Source of the DNA: Paenibacillus antarcticus
GTDB taxonomy: Bacteria; Bacillota; Bacilli; Paenibacillales; Paenibacillaceae
Direction: 5' to 3'
Assembly: GCF_001637225.1 (NCBI RefSeq)
Contig: NZ_LVJI01000025.1
Coordinates: forward strand, 35,474 to 99,473
DNA length: 64,000 nt
The position numbers and the translations under genes are program-made. Numbering within the stretch: position 1 is the first letter of the stretch; every line of letters begins with the position of its first letter. Below the pieces are notes generated by a model. It made no database searches, was not told the origin of the DNA, and saw only the letters and a list, made by a program, of their open reading frames with translations. Positions 53,210 through 62,092 of the stretch are shown piece after piece.

Positions 53210-53950
53210 ATGATTGCAAAAACAGAAGAAGATTTTAATGGTTTGAAGGAAATTGGCAAAATTGTTGCCTCCATTAGAGATGAATTGGTACAAAGAACAA
53301 TTCCTGGCATAACAACGAAAGAACTTGATGATATAGCCAGGGAGTTGTTAGAAAAAGCAGATGCAGTTTCAGCCCCAAAAGGTGAATATGATTTCCCTGG
53401 CTATACTTGCATTAGTGTTAATGAAGAAGTGGCACATGGTATTCCAGGTCATCGGATTATTCATGAAGGGGATTTAGTAAATATAGATGTTTCTGGTTCC
53501 AAAAATGGGTATTTCGCAGATACAGGAATCTCGTTTGTAGTAGGCGAAGGCGAAGAAGTATTAACGAAAATATGCGACGTTGCTAAAAAGGCATTTGAAG
53601 CAGGGCTTAAGAAAGCAAAACCTGGTTCAAAAAAAAGTGGAATCGGAAAAGTAGTATTCCAAACAGCGAGAGAGAATGGATTAACGGTTATCAAAAACCT
53701 TACAGGGCATGGTATTGGACGTACAATACACGAAGCACCTGACCACATTTATAATTATAATGATACATCGGATGATGAATTATTGAAGGAGGGGATGGTT
53801 ATCGCATTCGAACCATTTATCTCGACCTTTGAAGAAGAAGTATCCCAAAAAGAAGACGGTTGGACCTATGTTACAGAAAAAAGCTTTGTAGCTCAATACG
53901 AACATACAATTATTCTTACGAAGGCTGGACCGATTATTACTACATTGTAA
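53210..53950 (+). CDS. map: methionine aminopeptidase, type I (second-copy type)
   Basis: 246 residues. It removes N-terminal Met from new proteins. All five metal ligands are present: Asp in NIDVSGSKNG and YFADTG, His in LTGHGIGRTIHE, Glu in AFEPF and Glu in YEHTI. The sequence resembles the YflG-like paralogue more than the ribosomal-operon MAP. It is AT-rich and isolated from translation genes, between debris and a GC-richer block, so a horizontally acquired paralogue is likely. Confidence 0.93.
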   Translation: MIAKTEEDFNGLKEIGKIVASIRDELVQRTIPGITTKELDDIARELLEKADAVSAPKGEYDFPGYTCISVNEEVAHGIPGHRIIHEGDLVNIDVSGSKNGYFADTGISFVVGEGEEVLTKICDVAKKAFEAGLKKAKPGSKKSGIGKVVFQTARENGLTVIKNLTGHGIGRTIHEAPDHIYNYNDTSDDELLKEGMVIAFEPFISTFEEEVSQKEDGWTYVTEKSFVAQYEHTIILTKAGPIITTL

Positions 53951-54082
53951 GAGCAATAATAATTATGAAAGCATCTTAATTAAAAGGTGTTTTCATAACG
54001 TTTATAACAACTTGTACAAATAGCATTCATTAACAGTCTTTCCGACTATAATTAAGGAATGTACTTTTTTTCCTTTCTAAAT

Positions 54083-54130
54083 AAATCCCGACTGATCTCT
54101 TTATTTCATAGATAAGTCGGGATTTTTATG
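54083..54130 (+). terminator. intrinsic terminator
   Basis: AAATCCCGACT (54083-54093) pairs with AGTCGGGATTT (54115-54125), followed by TTATG. It lies ~130 bp after the aminopeptidase gene. Confidence 0.7.
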
Positions 54131-54199
54131 TATAGAAATACCCTTATCGTTGTAAATACGCATTTTCCTGATGCTACCCGATTAAATAAAAACGATAGT

Positions 54200-54418
54200 C
54201 CAGAATTAACCGCATAATAATGAAGTGACCCCTTAGAGTATTAAGCTAACGGTCAGCGGTCTCGGCTCTGATCGGTTATCTGACGTCGTAAACCACTTCC
54301 CTGCGATGATGATAGATCACTAATCCCGAATTGGCTCTAGATAACACGAACAATATAAGAGGATAAGCCCCTAAGAACCACGACTGGATGAAAAATCTGG
54401 GATCGTGGTTCTTTTTTT
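54200..54418 (+). promoter_or_regulatory. possible structured leader or small RNA ending in a strong terminator
   Basis: No gene is visible here. The region ends in AAGAACCACGA (54373-54383) pairing with TCGTGGTTC (54403-54411) and a run of seven T, a strong terminator only ~42 bp before the MocR-type gene. The ~170 bases before it are not AT-rich like ordinary spacers and contain short self-complementary pieces, but I match no known riboswitch or T-box. It may be an attenuating leader, a stand-alone small RNA, or only the end of the upstream unit. Confidence 0.4.
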
Positions 54419-54460
54419 ACGCTGCTGACTATGCCATGATAGCTATGGGGGCGATGATGA

Positions 54461-55912
54461 ATGTTTAAGGATTTCAAGCTCATTGCAGGACGACCGGTAT
54501 ATATACAAGTCAAAGACTATATGAAGCACTTAATTATAAAAGGGGCGCTACAAGGCGACCAGAAGCTCCCGTCCACACGCGAAATGGGTGTACTGTTGCA
54601 GGTTAGTCGTAACTCGGTAATCGCTGCTTATGAGGGACTGGAGGACGACGGGTTTGTCTATGCCGTCAAAGGGCAAGGGAACTACGTGGCCCCTTCTGCA
54701 CCCGGTACGGTTAAGATCTCGTCTCGAATCATGGATTGGAAATCACATTTGAACGGCCACGCAATGCTTGCCGAAGAGCTGGATATTATGAAGCACGGTA
54801 TCCGTGCGGAGAAGGGGACGATTTCTTTTACCAGTATTGCGCCTGACGAGGGATTGTTCGATCTTGACAATGTAAAGCGGGCCTTCATGGACCGTATGGC
54901 AGTGGCAGGAAATGTCCTGCTGAACTATGGCTATGCCAAGGGCTACAAGCCGTTGATTGATTATTTGCACCAATATATGGAGCACAAGGGCGTGGATATG
55001 AAGGGGAAGGATATCCTGATCACCAATGGGTTTACGGAGGGATTTAATATCGTACTATCCGCTCTGAACCGCAAGAGTGGCCATGTCCTGACCGAGAATC
55101 CTACACATCATACGGCGATCAAGAATCTCAAGCTGCATGGATTCGGGATCAAGGGTATTCCCATGGAGCGAGATGGCATTCACTTGGGAGAGCTGGAGAA
55201 AGCGTTGGATGAGGGAGAGTACGATTGTGCCTACTTCGTGCCTTCGTACCATAATCCGACGGGGATTGTTATGTCCCCTGAGAAAAGACAGGGCCTGATG
55301 AAGTTGATGGCGGGATACGATATTCCGCTCATCGAGGATGGTTTTAATGAAGAGCTACGTTATTCGGGGTCGCATGTATCGCCGCTGATTGCAACGGCCG
55401 GTGCAGGCAATAGTGTGATTTATCTCGGAAGCTTCTCCAAAGTCTTATTCCCTGGCCTTCGGGTAGGATGGGTGCTGGCTGATCGGGAACTGATTTATTA
55501 CCTGGAGAGTATCAAGCGGGCGCAGACGATTCATACTTCAACCTTGGATCAATCGATTCTCTATCAATATTTGTACAATGGCAATCTGGAGAAATATTTG
55601 AAAAAGGCGAGAGCGGAATATAAACGGAAGTATGAGTTGACCTTGGCATGCTGCAAGCAGCATATTCCTTACCAAACATTGACGGGCGACGGCGGACTGC
55701 ATTTGTTCGTAGCATTTGCTGAGGGCTTTAACACGAGAGAATTGCTTGCGGTGTGTCGTAATCAAGGCGTTATTTTTACGGCAGGAGAGATGTTCTATAC
55801 CGATGGCGGCGGGCAGCATACGATGCGGCTAGGATTCTCCAGAGTAGCGGATGGGGATATCCGCAAGGGGATCGAGATTATAGGTGAAACAGCGCACAAA
55901 TTAATGGGATGA
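54461..55912 (+). CDS. MocR-type regulator (GntR helix-turn-helix fused to aminotransferase fold)
   Basis: 483 residues. The N-terminal ~75 residues are a GntR winged helix (PVYIQVKDYMKHLIIKGALQGDQKLPSTREMGVLLQVSRNSVIAAYEGLEDDGF). The rest is a type I PLP domain with SYHNPTG, IEDGFNEEL and the PLP lysine in SFSKVLFPGLRVGW. Such proteins bind PLP and a small molecule to control neighbouring genes, as GabR and PdxR do. A MocR member named DdlR activating ddl is known, to my recollection, from Brevibacillus; the ddl gene 10 bp downstream makes the same role likely here. Confidence 0.9.
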   Translation: MFKDFKLIAGRPVYIQVKDYMKHLIIKGALQGDQKLPSTREMGVLLQVSRNSVIAAYEGLEDDGFVYAVKGQGNYVAPSAPGTVKISSRIMDWKSHLNGHAMLAEELDIMKHGIRAEKGTISFTSIAPDEGLFDLDNVKRAFMDRMAVAGNVLLNYGYAKGYKPLIDYLHQYMEHKGVDMKGKDILITNGFTEGFNIVLSALNRKSGHVLTENPTHHTAIKNLKLHGFGIKGIPMERDGIHLGELEKALDEGEYDCAYFVPSYHNPTGIVMSPEKRQGLMKLMAGYDIPLIEDGFNEELRYSGSHVSPLIATAGAGNSVIYLGSFSKVLFPGLRVGWVLADRELIYYLESIKRAQTIHTSTLDQSILYQYLYNGNLEKYLKKARAEYKRKYELTLACCKQHIPYQTLTGDGGLHLFVAFAEGFNTRELLAVCRNQGVIFTAGEMFYTDGGGQHTMRLGFSRVADGDIRKGIEIIGETAHKLMG

Positions 55913-55922
55913 AGGAGTGCTG

Positions 55923-56858
55923 ATGATGAAGGTTGGCGTAATTATGGGAGGCGTTTCCTCCGAAATTGAGGTGTCGCTGAACACGGGCAGGGAGATGATG
56001 AATCATCTGGACCGTAATCAATATGAGGTGATTCCAGTTGTATTCAGTAAGCCAGAGGAGCTTGTGGAGAAGGTGAAGGGACTTGACGTTGCTCTCTTAG
56101 CTCTTCATGGGGCTTATGGCGAGGACGGGACGATACAGGGGACGCTCGAGACATTGGGCATACCCTATACAGGAAGCGGCGTGCTAGCGAGCAGCCTGTG
56201 CATGAATAAGGATTTGTCCAAAAAAATCCTCCGTTATGAAGGGGTCAACACGCCCGACTGGCTATGTTGGGACAGTCTGGAAGATTATTCTTCAGAAGCC
56301 GTTGAACGGCTAGGGTATCCAGTGATGGTGAAGCCGAATTCAGGCGGTTCCAGCATTGGGATGGAAAAGGTGAACGATGAGATGGGGTTATATAGCGCGG
56401 TGCTGAAGGCTTTTTCCAGTGACCCTGAACAGTCGATCCTGATTGAACGGTATATCGTGGGCGAGGAAATCACCTGCTCCATTCTAGATGGGGAACTCCT
56501 GCCCGTGTTAGGGATCACTTCTGCATCTTCGGAATGGTTCGATTACAGTGCCAAATATGAGGAATGCGGGGCAGATGAGGTGGTGATGGCCCTGCCGTCG
56601 GAGCTAGACCAGTTGGTTCGTAAGGCGGCAATGACCTGTTACAAAGCGTTGAAGTGCAGTGTGTATGCCCGTGTAGATATCCTATTGTTGGATGGTGTTC
56701 CTTATGTACTGGAGGTCAATACGCTGCCTGGGATGACTGCAACGAGTCTTCTTCCCAAAAGCGCCGCAGCAGCCGGACTATCGTACAGCGCGTTACTGGA
56801 CCTCATTATCAGCTGCTCTCTGACGGAACGTAGCAAGAACATAACAAGGGGGTGCTAG
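55923..56858 (+). CDS. ddl: D-alanine--D-alanine ligase
   Basis: About 311 residues, the short DdlB-like length. ATP-grasp motifs: GGVSSEIEVSLNTG with the substrate Glu, HGAYGEDGTIQGTLE, VKPNSGGSSIGM with the Ser, and EVNTLPGMTATSLLP at the metal site. FDYSAKY keeps the Tyr of D-Ala-D-Ala ligases, so a VanA-type D-Ala-D-Lac enzyme is unlikely. It makes the terminal dipeptide of peptidoglycan precursors. ATG-ATG at 55923/55926 follows AAGGAG. GC content is visibly above the window average. Confidence 0.92.
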   Translation: MMKVGVIMGGVSSEIEVSLNTGREMMNHLDRNQYEVIPVVFSKPEELVEKVKGLDVALLALHGAYGEDGTIQGTLETLGIPYTGSGVLASSLCMNKDLSKKILRYEGVNTPDWLCWDSLEDYSSEAVERLGYPVMVKPNSGGSSIGMEKVNDEMGLYSAVLKAFSSDPEQSILIERYIVGEEITCSILDGELLPVLGITSASSEWFDYSAKYEECGADEVVMALPSELDQLVRKAAMTCYKALKCSVYARVDILLLDGVPYVLEVNTLPGMTATSLLPKSAAAAGLSYSALLDLIISCSLTERSKNITRGC

Positions 56859-56861
56859 TTC

Positions 56862-58025
56862 ATGTTGAATAATTGGATTGCACCACGCGTACGGGACATC
56901 CCACCTTCTGGGATACGTGCTTTCTTTGACCTCAGTGCTGGAAGTCAGGATATCATCTCGCTCGGCGTAGGTGAGCCGGATTTTGTCACCCCGGAACACA
57001 TCAGGGAAGCATGCGTGCAGGCGCTGAGAAAGGGAGCAACGAGTTATACGCCGAATGCGGGTTTGCCTGAACTAAGAGAAGAAATTGCTGATTATTTACG
57101 TAAAAATTTCAATCTGCACTACGATCCTGCAAGTGAGGTGCTCGTCACAGTAGGTAGTAGCGAAGCGCTAGACCTGGCGCTGCGGGCGTTCACCGGTCCA
57201 GGAGATGAAATTCTTCTTCCATCTCCTAGTTATATCGCTTACTCGCCGATCGGCTATCTGAACGGCGGTACCGTAGTGGAGGTGGAAGCGAAAGCGGAGG
57301 ATGGTTTCAAGCTGACGGCAGAGGCTTTACGAAGAGTGATTACCCCGCGGTCTAAGCTGCTGATGCTGAATTATCCTAACAACCCGACAGGAGCGATCAT
57401 GACTGTAGAGGACTGGCAACCGATTGCCGACATCGTTAAGGAGTACAATCTGTTAGTCATCTCTGATGAAGTCTATGCCGAGCTGACCTATGACCAGAAG
57501 CATGTCAGCATTGCCTCATTACCAGGGATGCAGGAGAGGACGATTGTACTTAGCGGGTTTTCCAAAGCGTTCGCAATGACCGGCTGGAGAATCGGCTATG
57601 TCTGCGGTCACCGCGAGCTGCTAGGGGCGATGCTAAAGATCCATCAATATACTGCCATGTGTGCTCCGGTGCTGGGACAGATTGCTGCGATAGAATCCCT
57701 ACGGCATGGCCTTGAGGCTATGAATGAGATGATAGAAGTGTATCGGCAACGCCGTGAGATGCTGGTGAACGGGTTTCGTTCAATCGGGATGCCTTGCCAT
57801 GTACCGGAAGGTGCATTCTATGTATTTCCGAGTATCGTTCACACGGGGCTCGACTCCGAGACGTTTGCCTTGCAGTTATTGAAAGAATCAGGTGTTGCTG
57901 TCGTACCCGGCCATGTGTTTGGTGTAGGTGGAGAGGGGCATATCCGCTGCGCCTACTCGGTATCCACGCAGAAATTATCACAGGCGTTGGAGCGGATGGA
58001 GAGCTTCATGAAGGTGAGAAAATAG
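56862..58025 (+). CDS. class I/II PLP-dependent aminotransferase (PatA/AspC group)
   Basis: 387 residues. Fold-type I features: ISLGVGEPDFVTP, YTPNAGLPELREEIADYL, LNYPNNPTGA, ISDEVYAEL and the PLP lysine in LSGFSKAFAMTGWRIGY. Subgroup Igamma members transaminate aspartate, aromatic amino acids or N-acetyl-diaminopimelate; the exact substrate cannot be fixed by eye. It starts 3 bp after ddl and belongs to the same GC-richer operon with the MocR regulator. It might supply or recycle an amino acid for cell-wall precursor synthesis (inference). Confidence 0.9.
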   Translation: MLNNWIAPRVRDIPPSGIRAFFDLSAGSQDIISLGVGEPDFVTPEHIREACVQALRKGATSYTPNAGLPELREEIADYLRKNFNLHYDPASEVLVTVGSSEALDLALRAFTGPGDEILLPSPSYIAYSPIGYLNGGTVVEVEAKAEDGFKLTAEALRRVITPRSKLLMLNYPNNPTGAIMTVEDWQPIADIVKEYNLLVISDEVYAELTYDQKHVSIASLPGMQERTIVLSGFSKAFAMTGWRIGYVCGHRELLGAMLKIHQYTAMCAPVLGQIAAIESLRHGLEAMNEMIEVYRQRREMLVNGFRSIGMPCHVPEGAFYVFPSIVHTGLDSETFALQLLKESGVAVVPGHVFGVGGEGHIRCAYSVSTQKLSQALERMESFMKVRK

Positions 58026-58153
58026 TACATTCACATATTCTGGCACAGTATAGTATAAATTTAAATCTTCTTCCCCAGTCTAGTTGATGGGACTTTTTTG
58101 TTAAATATATATATTCCTCTGTACTTCTTGTTATAGATGGGTCAAGGGAATCG

Positions 58154-58182
58154 TTGACAAAATAGAATGTGATATTTATACT
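58154..58182 (+). promoter_or_regulatory. sigma-A promoter of the alpha-glucosidase gene
   Basis: Perfect TTGACA (58154-58159), 17-bp spacer and TATACT (58177-58182). It predicts a ~140-base leader before the gene. Confidence 0.7.
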
Positions 58183-58282
58183 TTTGTTAAACTCTAAATA
58201 GTGGTTTATTCTTAAAAAGAAGTAAGCAGAATAGGATTGAAAATACAATAACAAGGTATCTGATCGTTTTTTTTGGTTATTT

Positions 58283-58298
58283 ACGTAAACGTTTACGT
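58283..58298. promoter_or_regulatory. LacI/CcpA-type palindrome upstream of the alpha-glucosidase gene
   Basis: ACGTAAACGTTTACGT is a perfect 16-bp palindrome centred on CG, the shape of operators for LacI-family regulators. It differs from an ideal cre site (TGTAAACGTTTACA) only at the two outer positions. It sits 30 bp before the start codon, downstream of the predicted promoter, where binding would block elongation. Confidence 0.6.
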
Positions 58299-58328
58299 TT
58301 CTAAATAAAATTAAGAGGAGTGGATTTA

Positions 58329-59954
58329 ATGAAGACGAAATGGTGGCAAACAGCGGTGATTTATCAGGTCTATCCGCGCAGTTTCCAAGATAGTGATGGC
58401 GATGGCGTTGGTGATTTGAAAGGTATTATTGAGCGATTGGGTTACTTGGAACATTTGGGGATTACGGCGATTTGGCTAAGTCCGGTTTATCAATCACCTA
58501 ATGATGACAATGGGTATGATATTAGCGATTATCAAGCGATTATGACGGAGTTTGGCACGATGGATGACATGGATGAACTGATTAAGCAGGCTAAAGAGCG
58601 AAACATCAAGATAATCATGGATATCGTTGTTAATCATACATCGGATGAGCATAAGTGGTTTATCGAGTCCAGTAAAAGCAAAGATAACCCATATCGAGAC
58701 TATTATATCTGGAGAGATCCGGTAAATGGTGGAGTTCCTAACTCACTTGGGTCAATTTTCAGTGGTTCTGCTTGGCAATATGACGAAGCAAGCGGTCAAT
58801 ATTTCCTGCATCTGTTTAGTAAAAGACAGCCTGACCTAAACTGGGAGAACGAAAACGTTAGACAAGAAGTATGGGATATGATGAACTTTTGGTTGGATAA
58901 AGGTGTTGGTGGGTTCCGTTTGGACGTTATTGACTTGGTTGGTAAAATTCCAGATGAGGAAATCACGGGAAATGGTCCGAAATTGCATGAATATTTGCAA
59001 GATATGAATCGGGAAACGTTCGGTAAACATGATGTTTTGACCGTAGGAGAGACTTGGGGAGCAACGCCGGAAATTGCCAAGTTATATTCTGATCCCAACC
59101 GCAACGAGTTGTCTATGGTCTTCCAATTTGAACATGTTTCTCTAGATCAACAAGAAGGTAAAGATAAATGGGATCTTAAACCTTTACAGGTTAGTGAATT
59201 GAAAAATATCTTAAGTAAGTGGCAAACCGAATTAGGCAACGAGGGATGGAATAGTCTTTTCTGGAACAATCATGATCTACCAAGAATTGTATCCCGTTGG
59301 GGGAATGATTCCACTTATCATAGTGAGAGTGCGAAAATGTTTGCCATTTTGCTTCATTTAATGAAGGGCACGCCATACATCTATCAAGGTGAAGAAATTG
59401 GGATGACGAATTACCCTGTCAGCGATATTAGTGAAATTAATGATATCGAAAGCGTGAATATGTACCATGAACGCTTGGCGAATGGCTATAGTAAAGAAGA
59501 TATTCTCGCTTCTATTAATGTAAAAGGACGCGATAATGCCCGAACGCCTATGCAATGGGACGATACAGAAAATGCCGGTTTTACAACCGGAACCCCTTGG
59601 CTGCATGTAAATCCGAATTCAAGTGAAATTAATGTGGCAGCGAATTTGGATAATCCGAATTCTATCTTTTTCTGTTATCAACAATTAATTCAGCTTAGAA
59701 AAGAGAACCCAATTGTCGTATGGGGTGACTTTGAATTAGTAACGGAAGTTCCTGAGCAAGTCTTTATGTATTTAAGACGTTACGAAGGCCAAACTTGGGT
59801 GGTTGTTGCGAACTTTGGGGAAGAGAAGGTATCTCTAGAGCTACCGAGTCTTGGACAAAGTGACGATGTAATCATCAGTAACTATGAAAGATCATCGGTT
59901 AACTTTAATCAACTCGCTTTAAAACCCTATGAAGCTTTTGCTGTGAAAGTCTGA
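58329..59954 (+). CDS. GH13 alpha-glucosidase / oligo-1,6-glucosidase
   Basis: About 541 residues, cytoplasmic (no signal). GH13 motifs: YPRSFQDSDGDGVGDLKGI, DIVVNHTSDEH (region I), GGFRLDVIDLVGK with nucleophile Asp (II), LTVGETWG with acid/base Glu (III) and WNNHDLPR with the transition-state Asp (IV). The VIDLVGK version of region II is typical of enzymes that prefer alpha-1,6 bonds. It hydrolyses isomaltose-type or malto-oligosaccharides. ATG at 58329 follows AAGAGGAG. No transporter or LacI regulator gene is adjacent. Confidence 0.93.
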   Translation: MKTKWWQTAVIYQVYPRSFQDSDGDGVGDLKGIIERLGYLEHLGITAIWLSPVYQSPNDDNGYDISDYQAIMTEFGTMDDMDELIKQAKERNIKIIMDIVVNHTSDEHKWFIESSKSKDNPYRDYYIWRDPVNGGVPNSLGSIFSGSAWQYDEASGQYFLHLFSKRQPDLNWENENVRQEVWDMMNFWLDKGVGGFRLDVIDLVGKIPDEEITGNGPKLHEYLQDMNRETFGKHDVLTVGETWGATPEIAKLYSDPNRNELSMVFQFEHVSLDQQEGKDKWDLKPLQVSELKNILSKWQTELGNEGWNSLFWNNHDLPRIVSRWGNDSTYHSESAKMFAILLHLMKGTPYIYQGEEIGMTNYPVSDISEINDIESVNMYHERLANGYSKEDILASINVKGRDNARTPMQWDDTENAGFTTGTPWLHVNPNSSEINVAANLDNPNSIFFCYQQLIQLRKENPIVVWGDFELVTEVPEQVFMYLRRYEGQTWVVVANFGEEKVSLELPSLGQSDDVIISNYERSSVNFNQLALKPYEAFAVKV

Positions 59955-60010
59955 AAAATTGCATCAACGATCATAAATAATGCTTGAGTTGAATCAATAT
60001 TTAATGAAGC

Positions 60011-60050
60011 TAGCCTACAGTAGGTATCAAATGCTGTAGGCTATTTTTTA
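60011..60050 (+). terminator. intrinsic terminator of the alpha-glucosidase gene
   Basis: TAGCCTACAG (60011-60020) pairs with CTGTAGGCTA (60034-60043), followed by TTTTTT. The next ~270 bp hold no gene I can support, only an AAGAATAC/GTATTCTT inverted repeat (60276-60307). Confidence 0.85.
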
Positions 60051-60315
60051 TATTATGACCTAAGGGGCAGACTAGAATGGAATCAACATAACTGGATAAG
60101 ACTTAGTCCATGGATGGTTCATCTGAAAGTTCATTGAATAGCTGTCGCCTCGAAGTATACGGATATTGAAGATGCATTAGCATGAGCAGTAGCATCATGG
60201 GGGATATATAATGAAGCCAATTATCTAAGCCACTTATAAGCACTGTGTCATAGGAATATAATCAATTGTGGACATAAGAATACAACTTTGATGGATACCG
60301 TATTCTTTCAGGATA

Positions 60316-60341
60316 TGAAACTTTTGACGTAAACTGATGTA
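60316..60341 (+). promoter_or_regulatory. sigma-W-like (ECF) promoter of pspA-ydjGHI
   Basis: TGAAAC (60316-60321), 16-bp spacer, TGTA (60338-60341). The B. subtilis sigma-W consensus is TGAAAC-N16-CGTA, so only one base differs. The homologous operon in B. subtilis is a sigma-W target. An overlapping TTGACG could also serve a sigma-A promoter. Confidence 0.6.
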
Positions 60342-60379
60342 TTATATATGTAATGTAACTCTTTTCGAGGAGGCTTATG

Positions 60380-61033
60380 ATGGGGATTTTATCAAGATTT
60401 AAAGATATTATGGCAAGCAATATGAACGCTTTACTGGATAAGGCAGAAGATCCTGAGAAGATGATTGATGATTACATGCGTCAGTTAAACAGCGACATGG
60501 GTAAGGTCAAAGCAGAGACAGCTTCGGTGCTCTCAGATGAGAGAAGAGCGAAGAGAGTGCTTGATGAATGCAGTGCAGAGATTAGAAAGCTGCTTAATTA
60601 TGCTGAGAAGGCCGTAGAATCAGGCGATGAGGAGAATGCTCTAAAATTTCTCGAGAGAAAGGCAATTCAGGTAGAGAAACTGAACCAATTACAAGTCGCA
60701 TATGATACTGCTTATGCTAATGCCTTGAGCATGAAGCAAATGCAGGAGAAAATTGTGTTAGATATGGGTCACTTGGAAGGACGACGACTTCATCTTAAGG
60801 GTAAAATAGCTGCAACTAAAGCACAGCAAAAAAATACTAGCAGCGCCTCCGTACTCGATGCCATGGAAGAGAAGATTAATCTTGCCTATGATGAAGCTGT
60901 GGCTCTAGCTGAGCTTAGGGCAGAACCCAAGGATGATCTTGATGATCTGATCGCACAATTAGAGAAGAGTACGAATACGAATCCAGAAGATGAGTTATCT
61001 GCAATGAAAGATCAAATAAAGAATAAGGAATAA
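60380..61033 (+). CDS. pspA: PspA/IM30-family membrane-stress protein
   Basis: About 217 residues, almost entirely coiled coil. The MGILSRFKDIMASNMNALLDKAEDPEKMIDDYMRQLNSDMGKVK opening gives an amphipathic membrane-binding helix and the PspA core (ESCRT-III-like). It forms rings or rods that stabilise damaged membranes. The second ATG (60380) is six bases after GAGGAGG and fits the family start. It is the first gene of a four-gene unit matching B. subtilis ydjF-ydjG-ydjH-ydjI. Confidence 0.93.
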   Translation: MGILSRFKDIMASNMNALLDKAEDPEKMIDDYMRQLNSDMGKVKAETASVLSDERRAKRVLDECSAEIRKLLNYAEKAVESGDEENALKFLERKAIQVEKLNQLQVAYDTAYANALSMKQMQEKIVLDMGHLEGRRLHLKGKIAATKAQQKNTSSASVLDAMEEKINLAYDEAVALAELRAEPKDDLDDLIAQLEKSTNTNPEDELSAMKDQIKNKE

Positions 61034-61060
61034 CATTTTCTGGGTGATAGAGGTGAGTAA

Positions 61061-62092
61061 ATGCAGGTTATTGATTACAAATGTCCAAATTGCGGGAGTA
61101 GCATGGTCTTTGATAGTGAGACAGGAATGCTATCTTGTCATAGCTGCGGAAGGAAAGACGATATAGAACAATTTCCTGATCCTCTGAGAGAAAATGTTTT
61201 TTCAGAAGATGAGGTTGTGGAGTATCATTGCAACAGCTGTGGAGCAATCATTATGACGGAATCCGAGACGAGTGCAACGGTGTGTAGCTTTTGTGGTGCA
61301 GCGGTTGTACTTGGCGATCGACTGACAGGGACACTTGCTCCGGCGAAAGTCATACCCTTTTCTATTAGTAAGGAAAAAGCGATGGATGCCTTTCAGAAAT
61401 GGTGCAGGAATGGTCGTCTGACGCCTAATGGGTTCATGACAGCGGATCGAATCAAAGGAATAACAGGCTTATATGTGCCCTTCTGGTTATTTGAATTACA
61501 TAATAAAATTGAAGTTCATGGTCTTGGTACGAAGGTGAGAACCTACAGAAGAGGTGATTATCAGTATACGGAAACGCAGCATTTCGATGTATACCGGAAG
61601 ATCGACCTGAATTATGTACAGGTACCAATCGATGCTGCTGAGAAAATGAATGATGAACTGATGGATAAATTAGAGCCTTTTCCTTACGATCAGCTAAAAA
61701 GTTTTAAAACGGCATATCTCGCCGGCTACATCGCGGAAAAATACAGTTATAATGACGAGGAGCTTTACCCAAGGGCAAAAGAAAAAGTGAGTGCATACAT
61801 TAATTCTTCTATTCAGTCTGCGATGAGTGGGTATTCCACCATGAGCTATACCAACAAGCAAATTGATACAAGATTACAACATGCAGATTATGTTCTGCTT
61901 CCGGTATGGGTTGTTCATTATGACTATAATAAGTCGGAGCATACGTTTGCGATGAATGGCCAGACGGGTAAGGTAGTTGGTAAGCCTCCAATTAGTATGG
62001 CGAAAGTGTCGGCATGGTTTGCAAGTATCACGGGTGCTTCCTTCATTTCACTGAAGTTAATAGCTTTGATGATGGGGGGAGGATTATGGTGA
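61061..62092 (+). CDS. ydjG: YdjG-like double zinc-ribbon membrane protein
   Basis: 343 residues. Two zinc ribbons stand at the N-terminus: CPNCGSSMVFDSETGMLSC-HSC (residues ~8-30) and CNSCGAII...VCSFCG (~52-76). A long soluble domain (LYVPFWLFELHNKIEVHGLGTKVRTYRRG...) follows, ending in a hydrophobic C-terminal segment (FASITGASFISLKLIALMMG). In B. subtilis YdjG and YdjH form a membrane complex that works with YdjI and PspA. Its stop codon overlaps the start region of ydjH. Confidence 0.9.
   Translation: MQVIDYKCPNCGSSMVFDSETGMLSCHSCGRKDDIEQFPDPLRENVFSEDEVVEYHCNSCGAIIMTESETSATVCSFCGAAVVLGDRLTGTLAPAKVIPFSISKEKAMDAFQKWCRNGRLTPNGFMTADRIKGITGLYVPFWLFELHNKIEVHGLGTKVRTYRRGDYQYTETQHFDVYRKIDLNYVQVPIDAAEKMNDELMDKLEPFPYDQLKSFKTAYLAGYIAEKYSYNDEELYPRAKEKVSAYINSSIQSAMSGYSTMSYTNKQIDTRLQHADYVLLPVWVVHYDYNKSEHTFAMNGQTGKVVGKPPISMAKVSAWFASITGASFISLKLIALMMGGGLW

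Noticed and set aside
54200..54418. T-box leader controlling the MocR-ddl unit
   Set aside because: The conserved T-box sequence and a specifier loop are not seen; only a terminator is certain.
55923..56858. VanA/VanB-type D-Ala-D-Lac ligase (vancomycin resistance)
   Set aside because: The substrate-site Tyr in FDYSAKY typical of D-Ala-D-Ala ligases is kept and no vanH or vanX homologue is nearby.
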